Shown: positions 52,152-62,208, counted from the first letter of the stretch. The stretch: DNA of 64,000 nucleotides from JAACFF01 sp963807975 (GCA_963807975.1 CAWEDV010000004.1:1-64000), one strand, 5' to 3'. Notes: generated by a model from the sequence alone, not told the origin. Made by a program: numbers and translations.

Positions 52152-53264
52152 ATGAATCAAGAACGCTTAAATAAACTGCGTACTCTTATGGCAAGTCAGG
52201 GGCTTGATGGAATGGCCCTGATGCCAGGTCCTAATATGAGTTATTTCAGCGGCATCAGTTCCCATGTAAGTGAACGGCCGATATTGCTATTTTTACCCGC
52301 GAAGGGCGATCCAGCCATCATCATCCCCACACTTGAGGCCATGAAAGCGCGCAATGCTGGAGTGCCCGCGGAGCGCATCTTTGAATGGAACGATCAAGAA
52401 GGGTATGAAGCGGCATTTCAAGAAGCGAGCGCTGGCTTACAGTTAGAGAATTGGAAGCTGGGAGTCGAGAAATTCCACATGCGTGTTTTTGAAAGCCAAC
52501 TCCTGCATGATTTTGCCGCAGGCATTCAACTGGTTCACGCGGAGCCGATCATTTATGCCTTGAGAACGATCAAGGATGATTCTGAAATCGCCGCGATGGA
52601 AAAAGCGATCTTGATTTCGGAACAGGCGATGACTGCAATTATTCCCAATATCAAGATTGGAATGAGCGAAAAACAGGTTGCAGCTTTGTTGACCCAGGAA
52701 CTCCTCAAACGAGGTGCCGATTCGATCGCCTTTGGTCCCATCGTTGCCTCTGGTCCAAACGGTGCATCGCCACATGCGGTACCTACTGATCGCCCACTGC
52801 ACGAGGGTGATCTGGTGGTGATCGATTGGGGCGTACTTATTGATGGTTATCCATCGGACATTACCCGTACGTTTGCGGTCGGCGAAATCGATCACGAATT
52901 GAGTCATATTTACGAATTGGTAAGATTGGCCAACGAAGCCGGAAAACAAACGGCAAAACCGGGCCAGAGCGGGCAGGATGTCGATAGGGCAACCAGAAAG
53001 GTGATCGATGATGCCGGTTACGGTGCTCAATTCTTTCACCGCACCGGTCACGGACTGGGACTGGAATTGCACGAACTACCAAACATGGCCGAGGGGAATA
53101 TTGAATCACTCACTCCTGGCAATGTGTTCACGGTGGAGCCAGGTATTTATCTAGCAGGTCGCGGTGGAGTGCGCATCGAAGATGATATCGTCGTCACCGC
53201 AGATGGCTGCCGTTCGCTCACCAAATTCCCACGGGAGTTAATCTCCATCGGCAGCAGCGAGTAA
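52152..53264 (+). CDS. M24-family aminopeptidase (Xaa-Pro dipeptidase-like)
   Basis: 370 residues. The creatinase-like N-terminal domain covers about 1-135. The pita-bread catalytic domain has all five metal ligands: Asp in VIDWGVLIDG, Asp in YPSDITRTF, His in HRTGHGLGLELHE, Glu in EPGIYL and Glu in VRIEDDIVVT. It cleaves Xaa-Pro peptides. It starts five bases after the biotinyl-domain gene and is probably co-transcribed with it, though I see no functional link. Confidence 0.93.
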   Translation: MNQERLNKLRTLMASQGLDGMALMPGPNMSYFSGISSHVSERPILLFLPAKGDPAIIIPTLEAMKARNAGVPAERIFEWNDQEGYEAAFQEASAGLQLENWKLGVEKFHMRVFESQLLHDFAAGIQLVHAEPIIYALRTIKDDSEIAAMEKAILISEQAMTAIIPNIKIGMSEKQVAALLTQELLKRGADSIAFGPIVASGPNGASPHAVPTDRPLHEGDLVVIDWGVLIDGYPSDITRTFAVGEIDHELSHIYELVRLANEAGKQTAKPGQSGQDVDRATRKVIDDAGYGAQFFHRTGHGLGLELHELPNMAEGNIESLTPGNVFTVEPGIYLAGRGGVRIEDDIVVTADGCRSLTKFPRELISIGSSE

Positions 53265-53293
53265 AAGCTATTATCGTCTGTCACGCTTAATTT

Positions 53294-54373
53294 ATGGATT
53301 CTCATTCCTGGCCGAGGGCTATCCTGCACCTGGATATGGACGCGTTTTTTGTCAATGTCCATAATCTAGATAATCCGCAGCATGCTAACTTGCCCTTGGT
53401 TGTCGGAGGAAAGCCGGATCAAAGAGGGGTAGTCGCTTCAGCCAGCTACGAAGCGCGTAAGCTGGGCATCCGCTCGGCAATGCCCACGAGACGCGCCCTA
53501 CGCCTTTGTCCAAACCTCCTAATCGTGTCCGCAGACTGGTCCCAGATTCGCGAGTATTCACAACAGGTGATGACCGTATTAACAGGATTCGGACCTCTGG
53601 AACAGATTAGTGTGGATGAGGCATTCGTCGATCTTTCCGCGCACAGTGACCCGCATTATATCGCAGCCCAAATCCGAACGACCGTCAAAGAAGCGACATT
53701 GTTGCCATGCTCTATCGGCCTGGCAACCAGCAAGTTAGTGGCCAAAATCGCCTCGGATTATGAGAAACCGGAAGGGTTTACCGTTGTCCCCCCAGGTACC
53801 GAACAGGAATTCCTAGAGCCGCTCTCGACCCGGGTGATTTGGGGAATTGGCCCGCGCACGGCGGAACGGTTGGCTGAACAGGGAATAGAAACCTGCGGCC
53901 AACTTTCTGCGGTAGATATAGGGATCTTGCAGGCAAGTTTGGGCCGGCAAACAGATGAGTTCGTTCGACGTGCTCAGGGCATCGATGAACGTCCGGTAAA
54001 GGTTGATCGCGATCCGGCGAAAAGAATCAGTCAAGAAAGGACTTTCAACCGAGATATAGGAGATGCCGAGATTCTTGACAAACAGCTAAGGAAGATGTGC
54101 GGTAAGGTAGCTCACTCATTGCAGCGCAGAAATTTCATTGCGCACACGGTAACTGTTAAATATCGCTGGGCTGATTTCACCACCTTCACCCGCCAAAAAT
54201 CTGTGGCTGTTGGTGTGGACAGTGAAGAGGACATCTACCGGCTGGCGGCAGCTATTTGGAAAGAAAATTGGTCAAAAAAGGAACTCATTCGCTTACTAGG
54301 TGTAGGCGTAAGTAATTTTACGGACAACAGCGTGCGCCAACTAAGCTTTGATTTCGGCCTCTTGGACGATTAA
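53294..54373 (+). CDS. dinB: DNA polymerase IV (Y family)
   Basis: 359 residues, full length. LHLDMDAFFVNVH carries the first metal Asp, ISVDEAFVDLS the second metal pair, and ASYEARKLGIRSAMP is the conserved finger segment. Little-finger residues RISQERTF and KVAHSL are present. It carries out translesion synthesis. It lies 29 bases after the M24 gene. No LexA-type site was identified upstream. Confidence 0.95.
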   Translation: MDSHSWPRAILHLDMDAFFVNVHNLDNPQHANLPLVVGGKPDQRGVVASASYEARKLGIRSAMPTRRALRLCPNLLIVSADWSQIREYSQQVMTVLTGFGPLEQISVDEAFVDLSAHSDPHYIAAQIRTTVKEATLLPCSIGLATSKLVAKIASDYEKPEGFTVVPPGTEQEFLEPLSTRVIWGIGPRTAERLAEQGIETCGQLSAVDIGILQASLGRQTDEFVRRAQGIDERPVKVDRDPAKRISQERTFNRDIGDAEILDKQLRKMCGKVAHSLQRRNFIAHTVTVKYRWADFTTFTRQKSVAVGVDSEEDIYRLAAAIWKENWSKKELIRLLGVGVSNFTDNSVRQLSFDFGLLDD

Positions 54374-54385
54374 GCAAACTTCAAT

Positions 54386-55756
54386 CTAATCCATTCCTGC
54401 TGTTTGGGCCTCAGCATGGCTAAATGTACGCCCTGAGTCACGAGCAAAACCCAGGACGTCAACACGGGATAAGATCAGCACCGAACCCAATAAGCCCAGC
54501 GCAGACAAGACAAAAATCAGGCCATAGCTGACATTAGCGGATAAGCCCATATTCAGGAAGAAAATATCCCGCAGCGCCCCGCCCAGGAAGGTTCCAAGCC
54601 CCTTAAAGACCAAGATTGATAAGGTCCACAAGCCTAAATAAGCGCCGGCCTCTTTATCTGAGGACATCACGGCCATAAGACTTAATCCGCCAAAGGTATA
54701 CAACCCAAAGCCCGCCCCATAAATCAAGAGCGATAGCTCAGTCAATCGTGGCTGTCCAGCCATGGAAAGCCAACCCAAGAGCAGCATCCCTACAGCCATG
54801 ATTAACAGCCCATTACCCGTAATTTTACTCTGCCTCTCCGGCGGTCTCCTACGCCACAAATACATAGCAGCGGTAAGACAGATCACCGTGGCCACCTGCC
54901 AGTAGCTGTTAAATCGCGTTGTTCGTCCAGCGGGCATGGCGAAAACGTCGGCGCCAAAAGGCTCCAATATGGCATCTTGCATCCAAGCGGACATCGTTGC
55001 TAGAGAAAGAAAGAAGAAAAATGCCCGTGTACGTCGATCTTGCCAGATATTGCGGATTGTGATGGCAAATCCTGTGTGCTGTAAGGTCGCATCTGGTTTG
55101 ATCTTGGCTGCTTTGTCGACCGGTTTTTCAACACCGACGATGGCAATAAACCAGAAAAAGCCGCCCACGATGACCGTTGCCCAAACCATTTGCCAAAAAA
55201 CTTGCTGATCATATTCGGGCATCCAAATGCTAAAGATGATGCCGAAAATGGCAAAGAAGATGATGAGCGACGTCTGTACCGTACTAATGGCCAGTCCTTG
55301 TTTCTCAGGGGGAGCCAAATCGCGGACAAGTGCCAGAAAAGGGCTGCCCGAAATCAGGGTTCCAATTCCGTAAAGTAAGGTTGACAACGCTGCGGCTGCC
55401 CACCCGGCGGCGCTTGTTTGATCGCCGCCTAGATTGGTCAGACTCAATCCGAGCAAAGGTAAGGATAGGATCATTAATATCCTACCCAGCCAGATATAGG
55501 GCGTTCGTCTATAGCCAAGGATGGGTTTGGTATCAGATAAAAAGCCGGCCCATAAGCTCAGAGGGGCAATCAAGTAGCGTAGGGCAATCAAGAAGCTGAC
55601 GGGTGCGGCAGGAATGCCAAAGTTGGCGATCATCACCCGGTTCCAAATGCTGGTGACGAGGATGTCACCCATGGCAGAACCAATCTGAAAACTACCTAAT
55701 CGAACTGCTTGTCTAAATGAGTTTTCTGAAGTCGACATTGTGAATAGTGTTACCAC
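54386..55756 (-). CDS. PucC/BCD-family MFS transporter
   Basis: 456 residues, about 12 membrane segments. WAGFLSDTKPILGYRRTPYIWLG is close to the loop 2-3 signature of the PucC/LhaA (bacteriochlorophyll delivery) family. FFLSLATMSAWMQDAILEPFGADVF and GLGTFLGGALRDI continue the resemblance. In phototrophs this family assembles light-harvesting complexes. No photosynthesis gene is in the window, so the role here is unknown and could be pigment, lipid or export related. The start MSTSENSF at 55738 is an alternative to 55756. Confidence 0.82.
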   Translation of the reverse strand: MVTLFTMSTSENSFRQAVRLGSFQIGSAMGDILVTSIWNRVMIANFGIPAAPVSFLIALRYLIAPLSLWAGFLSDTKPILGYRRTPYIWLGRILMILSLPLLGLSLTNLGGDQTSAAGWAAAALSTLLYGIGTLISGSPFLALVRDLAPPEKQGLAISTVQTSLIIFFAIFGIIFSIWMPEYDQQVFWQMVWATVIVGGFFWFIAIVGVEKPVDKAAKIKPDATLQHTGFAITIRNIWQDRRTRAFFFFLSLATMSAWMQDAILEPFGADVFAMPAGRTTRFNSYWQVATVICLTAAMYLWRRRPPERQSKITGNGLLIMAVGMLLLGWLSMAGQPRLTELSLLIYGAGFGLYTFGGLSLMAVMSSDKEAGAYLGLWTLSILVFKGLGTFLGGALRDIFFLNMGLSANVSYGLIFVLSALGLLGSVLILSRVDVLGFARDSGRTFSHAEAQTAGMD

Positions 55757-55785
55757 GCCTGTGACTGCTCAATAGCCATCTATTA

Positions 55786-57021
55786 TTAAGTGGACCAATA
55801 TGCGGCCCATGCTTGCAAGCCAGGCAGCCATTGTACAAAACGCCCATGGGGGTGAACCCATCCAAGCTGGAAGTGCTGATGTTCGTTATTGTGCCAAAGA
55901 TCGGCCGTCCACGCCAACCAGCCATATTGTGGCGCATCATTGGCTGTAAACGATGTGAATTGTGGCGGCTCCCATTGAGTCCAAACAACCGGCCTATTCT
56001 CTGCTGCTGCCCATTTGGAAATCATTTCACGCATGCTTTGGCCCTTTCCCGGAAGATACATTTTGATGTACGTATTGTAAATAAGCAGTGGTTCGGAATC
56101 GGTATTAGATTGCTGGTCAAGGAAGCCAGGCAATTGATCCGGCAGAGCCACGGGTAGGAGACGGACAGGCACCTCGCCTTGCTGCACCTGATGAAAAGCT
56201 GCTATGGCCTCCCGCAGACGATGCATCCGTTCAACCTGATCAGCCCAAATATAGGATGCCAGAACTGTCTCATCCGCCTTCGTGCGCAAGCGAAATGGAT
56301 GAAGATCACATCCAGTACGGCTTAGGATATCCAGCTGTTGGAACTTACCAACCACTAGACGATTGTGATTACCCTGACCATGGATGGAAAATTGTTTAGA
56401 GGCAGCGCGCCCAAATTTAGCCGTCGTTTTAGGGTCGAGTTCATCAACGAATTGGAAATCTCTGTTTTCGGCGATCAGGTTCAGCCCAGCGCTAGCGCCA
56501 AGATCGATCAGATGCGCTCCGTCCCATTGGGTGAAGCATAGCGGCAGCAGCCAGGAAATGCCCCGTCCCGTTTCATTGGTTTGCACCGTTTTTGTCTGCA
56601 AAAAGACCGCCAAAGCTTCTTTTCGAGCAAGAATCGCTTTATGCAGCGCGGCAATAAAGCCTGGCGACGCCGTCCGCGCCCCCTTTTCATTGATCTGAAA
56701 AAGATGCTCCGACGACGCATCTCCACCTACCGTTGGATAAAATGCAGCCAAGGTAGATACTTCCGAGTTCCCAGTGAGTACCTCATGGTGTAGCCCGGCA
56801 GCTAGCAGATTGGAGACATCAAATGCGGCCCGATCAGAAGAGATGTCCAACAGCCAGTGTGCAACTGGCCCTGCGGGTCTTTCACTTAGCCAGCCGGCAA
56901 CGGTGCCAAAAAGGGCGGCATAGAGTTGGGAATAATTCTCAGAGAACTTGTGCTGTTGGCGGAAGCGGTGCGCAAGTTTTGACAAGCGCGATCTAGCATT
57001 TTCTCCAACCACGGAAGACAT
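55786..57021 (-). CDS. DUF2332-family protein (methyltransferase-like)
   Basis: 411 residues. RLSKLAHRFRQQHKFSENYSQLYAALF at the start and the central IDLGASAGLNLI (SAM-type glycine motif) followed by DFQFVDE mark DUF2332. ASYIWADQVERMHRLREAI and QWEPPQFTSFTANDAP are also family features. Methyltransferase activity is inferred, not shown for the family. The gene is sandwiched between the serine-hydrolase gene, 3 bases away, and the PucC-like gene, on the same strand. Confidence 0.82.
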   Translation of the reverse strand: MSSVVGENARSRLSKLAHRFRQQHKFSENYSQLYAALFGTVAGWLSERPAGPVAHWLLDISSDRAAFDVSNLLAAGLHHEVLTGNSEVSTLAAFYPTVGGDASSEHLFQINEKGARTASPGFIAALHKAILARKEALAVFLQTKTVQTNETGRGISWLLPLCFTQWDGAHLIDLGASAGLNLIAENRDFQFVDELDPKTTAKFGRAASKQFSIHGQGNHNRLVVGKFQQLDILSRTGCDLHPFRLRTKADETVLASYIWADQVERMHRLREAIAAFHQVQQGEVPVRLLPVALPDQLPGFLDQQSNTDSEPLLIYNTYIKMYLPGKGQSMREMISKWAAAENRPVVWTQWEPPQFTSFTANDAPQYGWLAWTADLWHNNEHQHFQLGWVHPHGRFVQWLPGLQAWAAYWST

Positions 57022-57024
57022 AGG

Positions 57025-58584
57025 CTACACTCTTCCACCAAAGGTGAAAGCTTCAATTCCCTCTGGGAATTCTTGATCACCCTCGGGTGATGGATCTGGT
57101 TCAACGTAAGGGACTTCTTCTTCAATTTCTGGCAAGGAATCGTCGAAGTAGGGATCTTCTAGATTGAAGTAATTGTAAGCTGCCCGAGATATTTCACGCA
57201 ACAAGGGGAAGCTTATTTCGTGGATAAGCCAATCGGTATCGGGCTGGGTAAGATATTCGACAATGACGTAATTGCCACCCGGGGAAAACACGACACCTGC
57301 GTCCCCATGAGTATTGCCGGCCCAGCCATGTTTATGGGAAACAGCTGTTCCTTCCGGCACGCCAAAGCGAATCAGGTTGCCCTCCTCATTTTGGCTAAGG
57401 ACATCAATGATCGCCTGGCATTCACCAGGAGTTAGCTCTTCGGGATAAACCGCCAGAAGGGTTCCGCCGCCTTGGGCACAGTAGTAGATCATGGAAAGGA
57501 GCGTACCCATGTCTTCGGCCGTGGTCTGCATGGTAGGATCGGGGAACGTATTGACATCTGAACGCGAATTGGCCGGGGTACTGCGTGTGCCCTTACCGGG
57601 GCGATCGGGTTCTTCGTAAGGGGTCACAATAAAAGTGTTCTCCAGCCCCAGCTTTTGCATAGATTCGGTCAAGATATCCACACCCAAGTAGGCATTATCT
57701 TGCCCGGCTACGACATCGAGCAGTAGGTTGGCGCTGTAGTTTCCAGAATTAATCGCCGTTTCGTCGATCAATTTCTCTTGATCAACGGTCGGTTCAAAAT
57801 CTAGGGCGCGAAAAGTCTCCAGCAGAATGGCGATTTTTACAACGCTGAGGCCTGATAGAGCAACATCCTCATTGATGCCCATTTCCTCACCGGTATCCAA
57901 ATCCATGATGAAGAAACTGCCCAGTCCATTGAAAGCCTGGATCTGTCGTTGGATCGTTTCTGACAGCATATCCATATTAAAGGGCTTAGCCTCTTCATCG
58001 ATGATGACAAGCTGGACCTGCCTATCCTGTGCCTGGTAGAGCATTTCTTCCACCAGGGGCAAACTCTGATCAAGATCGGTAATATATCCATCTTGCCCCA
58101 TTTCGTATGATTCTGTCTCCTGCACCAAACGAGGTCCTGAGGCTGGTTTATCCATAAAGCTAGCAAGCATGGCCAGGTGTTCTGTTAACCGTGCGCGATC
58201 GTGGGTAGCGTGGAGCTCGATAACCACCGGTTCGAGGGAGCGGCCGACCACAAACTCTGCAAACCCCAGCCAAGGCTCCTCTGGTGTGCTCTTCTCTTCT
58301 GCCTCACGCAGCATCATTTCCATATCAAGCAAGAATCCAACATCTTGCGGATTCATTTCGACGGATTCATCACGATGCATGAGGACAACAGGGCGCAGAT
58401 AATGTTCGGCAAGCGCCTCCTCAACTTCGTCCAGAGTCAATCCCCCCACATCAATACCGGCAACGTTCATGCCCACCGGCATCTTGTCCCTGGCACGCAT
58501 GTATAGAAAACCCTGGTACAGCAGGAATAAGGCGCTGATTATCAGGAGCAAGATAATAAGTAGTTTCTGGAGAAGCTTAAGCAT
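57025..58584 (-). CDS. Membrane-anchored serine hydrolase (class A beta-lactamase-like), active-site motifs present
   Basis: 519 residues. One N-terminal membrane segment (5-27) is followed by a VanW-associated peptidoglycan-binding-like domain (VAGIDVGGLTLDEVEEAL) and a serine hydrolase domain. Ser247-V-V-Lys250 gives SxxK, Ser280-Gly-Asn282 stands in for SDN, and Lys418-His-Gly420 for KTG. The last 45 residues are acidic. It may be an envelope peptidase or esterase rather than a resistance enzyme. A paralogue lies 45 bases upstream. Confidence 0.82.
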   Translation of the reverse strand: MLKLLQKLLIILLLIISALFLLYQGFLYMRARDKMPVGMNVAGIDVGGLTLDEVEEALAEHYLRPVVLMHRDESVEMNPQDVGFLLDMEMMLREAEEKSTPEEPWLGFAEFVVGRSLEPVVIELHATHDRARLTEHLAMLASFMDKPASGPRLVQETESYEMGQDGYITDLDQSLPLVEEMLYQAQDRQVQLVIIDEEAKPFNMDMLSETIQRQIQAFNGLGSFFIMDLDTGEEMGINEDVALSGLSVVKIAILLETFRALDFEPTVDQEKLIDETAINSGNYSANLLLDVVAGQDNAYLGVDILTESMQKLGLENTFIVTPYEEPDRPGKGTRSTPANSRSDVNTFPDPTMQTTAEDMGTLLSMIYYCAQGGGTLLAVYPEELTPGECQAIIDVLSQNEEGNLIRFGVPEGTAVSHKHGWAGNTHGDAGVVFSPGGNYVIVEYLTQPDTDWLIHEISFPLLREISRAAYNYFNLEDPYFDDSLPEIEEEVPYVEPDPSPEGDQEFPEGIEAFTFGGRV

Positions 58585-58629
58585 TAAATGTCTTGAATAC
58601 CGCTTATTGTACCGGCCAATTAAATGACA

Positions 58630-60117
58630 CTAGTTGGAACTCGCATCACCTAGATAGGGACTGTCAAAATTAAAATAGTTATACGTGGCGCGGGAAATAT
58701 CTGAGAGCAAAGGGGAGCTGACCTCCCATTCTAGCCAGTCCGGTTTATATAGAAGTCCAACGATGACGTAATCGCCGCCAGGAGTGGAAATAATGGCCGC
58801 ATCGGCGTGCGTATCACTGATCCAACCGTGACGGTGGGCCACGGCCGTTTCTTGAGGCACACCAGCTTCGATCAAACTACCAATCTTGTTCTGACGCATA
58901 TAGTCCAATGTTTGCTGGCACTCTTCCTGTGACAATTGCTCAGGATAAACAGCCAGCAGTGTTCCACCATTGCCTTGGGCACAGTAATAGATCATGGAGA
59001 GTAATATCCCAATATCTTCAGCCGTCGTTTGTATGGCAGGATCAATGCGCGTCCGCAGCTCCTCGACTGAATTTGCCGGCGTTTCGGGACCAGGACGTCC
59101 CGCACGCAGGGGCTCATCAAATGGGGCCGCCATAAACGTATTTTCTAGTCCCAGTCTTTGCATTGATTCGGTAACAATTTCAGCGCCTTTGTATTGATCC
59201 TCTTCCCCGGCAATTACGCTAAGCAGTTCATTAACAACGACATTCTCTGGCTGCGACACGAGCGTGTCCGATATCAACTTACGTTGGGTCAAAGTTGGTA
59301 GGCGATCAAGAGTTCGGTACGTTTCCAATACAATAGGGACGCGTAAAAGATCAATGCCGGACATGGCCACATTTTCATTGATCGGAACGACCTGCCCAGT
59401 GTCCAAATCCATAATAAAAACGCTGGCAACCCCGCCGGTTTCTTGCTCAAAAACCTGAAGTTGGTTGACGAGCAGCCGGGTTAGAAGGCTCAAAGCCGGT
59501 CGTTCAGGTTCATAAGGACCGACAACCAACTGCGCTTCACGATTGCTGGGACGATAGAGAGCTGCCTCTACATCCGGCAGACTGGCATCAACATCAGTTC
59601 TTGTTCCCGAGGTCCCATATTGAAAGGTCAATGTAGAAGGCACCGGCTGCGGGGGCTGGGCGGGTTCATCGGCGAGGCTGGAAATCTCGCGCAAGACTTC
59701 TTGCAGCGCCTCCCGACTATGCGTGGCCTGCAGTTGTACTGGTTCAACTTCAACCGGACGACCCCACAAGAAACCCCAAAATCCGGCCCAGAAATCTTGC
59801 TGCGTCCGCTGATAATCAGCCAAGCTGAGCATAGCCGGAATATCTGGGGTAAATTCCGCAGCCGATGGGCCAATCTCAAAGGACTCATCGTTATGAAAAA
59901 GGACCACCGGGGCATCTATGAACCGATTGGCTATCACTTCACTGGCCTGTTCAGAGGTCATGCCACCAACATTGACGCCAGCGACAGTTAACCCAGTAGG
60001 ATAAAATCCACGTGATCCGGCGTATTGGTAAAGCTTATAAAGGAGAAACAGCGAGACCGCAACCATGACCGTTGCGGCAATCCACTGTCCTAAACCTGGT
60101 GATGAATCTCTATTCAT
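58630..60117 (-). CDS. Serine hydrolase paralogue without SxxK (probable pseudoenzyme)
   Basis: 495 residues, same design as the downstream neighbour: membrane segment at 11-28, VAGVNVGGMTSEQASEVI, then the hydrolase domain. Where the neighbour has SGLSVVKIAI this protein has SGIDLLRVPI, so the nucleophile Ser is Asp256 and the Lys is Arg259. The SGN motif is also lost (SQPENVVVNELL) and KHG is RHG. The fold is kept (FIMDLDTG, AENDIGIL-like TAEDIGILLSMIYYCAQG), which suggests a non-catalytic role such as binding or regulation. Duplication is recent enough to align along the whole length. Confidence 0.82.
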   Translation of the reverse strand: MNRDSSPGLGQWIAATVMVAVSLFLLYKLYQYAGSRGFYPTGLTVAGVNVGGMTSEQASEVIANRFIDAPVVLFHNDESFEIGPSAAEFTPDIPAMLSLADYQRTQQDFWAGFWGFLWGRPVEVEPVQLQATHSREALQEVLREISSLADEPAQPPQPVPSTLTFQYGTSGTRTDVDASLPDVEAALYRPSNREAQLVVGPYEPERPALSLLTRLLVNQLQVFEQETGGVASVFIMDLDTGQVVPINENVAMSGIDLLRVPIVLETYRTLDRLPTLTQRKLISDTLVSQPENVVVNELLSVIAGEEDQYKGAEIVTESMQRLGLENTFMAAPFDEPLRAGRPGPETPANSVEELRTRIDPAIQTTAEDIGILLSMIYYCAQGNGGTLLAVYPEQLSQEECQQTLDYMRQNKIGSLIEAGVPQETAVAHRHGWISDTHADAAIISTPGGDYVIVGLLYKPDWLEWEVSSPLLSDISRATYNYFNFDSPYLGDASSN

Positions 60118-60328
60118 GTAACATATACTTGGCTCAAACCTTAAAAATTCCTAACGGATCAGTATAGCAGAAACATGATCAGAATCCAGCGATCTTAATC
60201 TCCATTCAACCCTTTCCCGCTTGCTTTTGTATCAATTTGCTCCAGAAGTTGGCAGTCAAGCTCGGGCAAGCAACTTTCAATGCCTTCTCCCGTATAGAGG
60301 GTAGAATAATGGAATTGGAGGCCATAGA

Positions 60329-60754
60329 ATGTCGGAAATAAGGCTAACGCGCAGCAAAAGTGACAAGGTGATCGCAGGGGTTTGCGGGGGTCTGGGTGCC
60401 TACCTGGATATTGACTCGACCCTGGTTCGTCTGGCGTTTGTGATTTTGCTGTTCGCCAGCGGGATTGGACTTCCGATCTATGTGATCCTGTGGATCATAA
60501 TGCCCGAAGCGGACAGTGACAGCCATTTTGATGGCGAGGTCATTCAGAAAAATCTGGGTGAGATTGGAGATTCCATATCTTCTGGATTGGCCGGAATTGA
60601 CCGACGCGCAACTGTGGGCATACTGCTGGTCTTGCTCGGCGCTTTTTTCCTCTTCAACCAATTAGGTTGGCTGAATTGGATCAGCGGGGCAGTCTTTTGG
60701 CCGCTGGTGATAATCGGATTTGGCATTTTTATGTTGATTAAGCGCAATAAATAG
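60329..60754 (+). CDS. PspC-domain membrane protein
   Basis: 141 residues. The PspC domain (TRSKSDKVIAGVCGGLGAYLDID and VRLAFVILLFASGIGLPIYVILWIIMP) contains one membrane helix. Two more helices occur near 90-110 and 115-135 (LiaF-like). Such proteins take part in envelope-stress responses. GGAGG lies before the ATG. It is divergent from the serine-hydrolase pair and ends next to the minus-strand histidine kinase. The 211-base gap upstream holds no feature I can name beyond the ribosome site. Confidence 0.9.
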   Translation: MSEIRLTRSKSDKVIAGVCGGLGAYLDIDSTLVRLAFVILLFASGIGLPIYVILWIIMPEADSDSHFDGEVIQKNLGEIGDSISSGLAGIDRRATVGILLVLLGAFFLFNQLGWLNWISGAVFWPLVIIGFGIFMLIKRNK

Positions 60755-60779
60755 AAAATAAATCAATTCAAGGGGCCAG

Positions 60780-62195
60780 TTATCTGCGACGAATATTGGC
60801 CCCTAAGGTCCGCAAACTCGGCCGTGTTTTTTCAAGGTCTTCGACCGGTGAATTGACCACTTGCGTATAAACCGGCAGCGTAACAGAAAACGTCGTCCCC
60901 TCTCCCACCTGGCTGGTAACCCGAATTGCCCCACCATGGGCTTGGGCAACCCACTTGGCGATAGACAGACCCAAACCTGATCCCCCCTGTGCCCGTGCAC
61001 GTGATTTGTCGACGCGATAAAAACGATCAAAAATGTGGGGCAAATTTTCAGCCGGAATTCCAACCCCCGTATCTGCCACTTCGAAGAAAGCCCAGTCTGC
61101 CTTCTTCGACAAACTCAAGCTTACTCTCCCTCCGGGAGAGGTGTACTTCACTGCATTTTCCAGGAGATTTAGGAACAGTTGCTTTAACCGGTCAGGGTCT
61201 CCCAATACGGTTACCTGATCAACTTCCGTTAGCGCAATTTCAACTGGAGGCTCCAGCATCATCACCTGGCGATACACATCGAAGAGAATATTATCAAGCT
61301 CAACCAGCTTGCGTTCCAGGGGCAGTCCACCAGAATCAGCGCGAGCTAAGAGCAGAAGATCGCCTACCAAGCGCGTCATACGCTTAATTTCAACTTGGAT
61401 GGCGGCGACAGATTCAGGATCGCTGTCCCCCATACGACTCATGAGATCTAGATTGCCCCTTATCGTTGTCAGCGGTGTCCTTAATTCATGGGAAACATCG
61501 GCAAGAAGACGCTGCTGTGTGCGAAACAATCGCTCGAGACGTTCCAGGGTTTGATTAAAGGCACGGGCTAAATCTCCAATTTCATCTGGTCTGTTGGCAT
61601 ACGGCACCCGCCTGCTTAGATCATCAGCTCGTGTAATCTGCCTGGCGGCAGTGGCCATATCTTCCAAAGGTTTAAACAGGCCAGGCGTCAACAATACAGC
61701 CACGAACAAGGAAGCCGTAGCAGCAGCAAAACCCATCAGCAAGGCGGTCAGAGAGACGCGATTAAGGTGTTGGTAGGTATCTAGAAGACGCGCTACCTGT
61801 AGATAATAGTGGGGTTCCAGACTGTCAGAGTTAGTCAAGGGTACGGTGTAGACTCGCAGTTGAGATTCACCATGCCTGACGACACTCATAGATTCCTCAT
61901 AGGGACCAGCATTGGGATCCAGCAGGTCATCGAACATCGCTAAGTTGCGGGAACGGGCCACGATCTCGCCATTTTCATCGGCCACGATCACCAATGTCGA
62001 GGCAGTTTCCAAAGTCTCCAGTACCTCAGGTAGAGAGCCGGGCTGGACCACTTCAGTCGCCAATGCCTGCAATTCACCATCAATCTGAGCGAGGATCCGC
62101 GATCGCGGCAGCTCATAAACAATCACCGCAAAAACGATGAAAGCCATCGAGAATATGATGGTGTAAATAATGAGCAGGCGATTTTGAATTGACAA
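60780..62195 (-). CDS. Two-component sensor histidine kinase
   Basis: 471 residues. Two membrane segments (about 8-28 and 148-170) flank an extracellular sensor of about 120 residues. HAMP (ARQITRADDLSRRVPYANRPDEIGDLARAFNQTL), HisKA with the phospho-His in DVSHELRTPLTTIRGN, and HATPase with LLENAVKYTSPGG (N box), DTGVGIP (G1) and GGSGLGLSIAK (G2) are complete. The signal is unknown. It starts 13 bases after the response regulator gene on the same strand. Confidence 0.94.
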   Translation of the reverse strand: MSIQNRLLIIYTIIFSMAFIVFAVIVYELPRSRILAQIDGELQALATEVVQPGSLPEVLETLETASTLVIVADENGEIVARSRNLAMFDDLLDPNAGPYEESMSVVRHGESQLRVYTVPLTNSDSLEPHYYLQVARLLDTYQHLNRVSLTALLMGFAAATASLFVAVLLTPGLFKPLEDMATAARQITRADDLSRRVPYANRPDEIGDLARAFNQTLERLERLFRTQQRLLADVSHELRTPLTTIRGNLDLMSRMGDSDPESVAAIQVEIKRMTRLVGDLLLLARADSGGLPLERKLVELDNILFDVYRQVMMLEPPVEIALTEVDQVTVLGDPDRLKQLFLNLLENAVKYTSPGGRVSLSLSKKADWAFFEVADTGVGIPAENLPHIFDRFYRVDKSRARAQGGSGLGLSIAKWVAQAHGGAIRVTSQVGEGTTFSVTLPVYTQVVNSPVEDLEKTRPSLRTLGANIRRR

Positions 62196-62208
62196 AGATT
62201 TCTACTCG

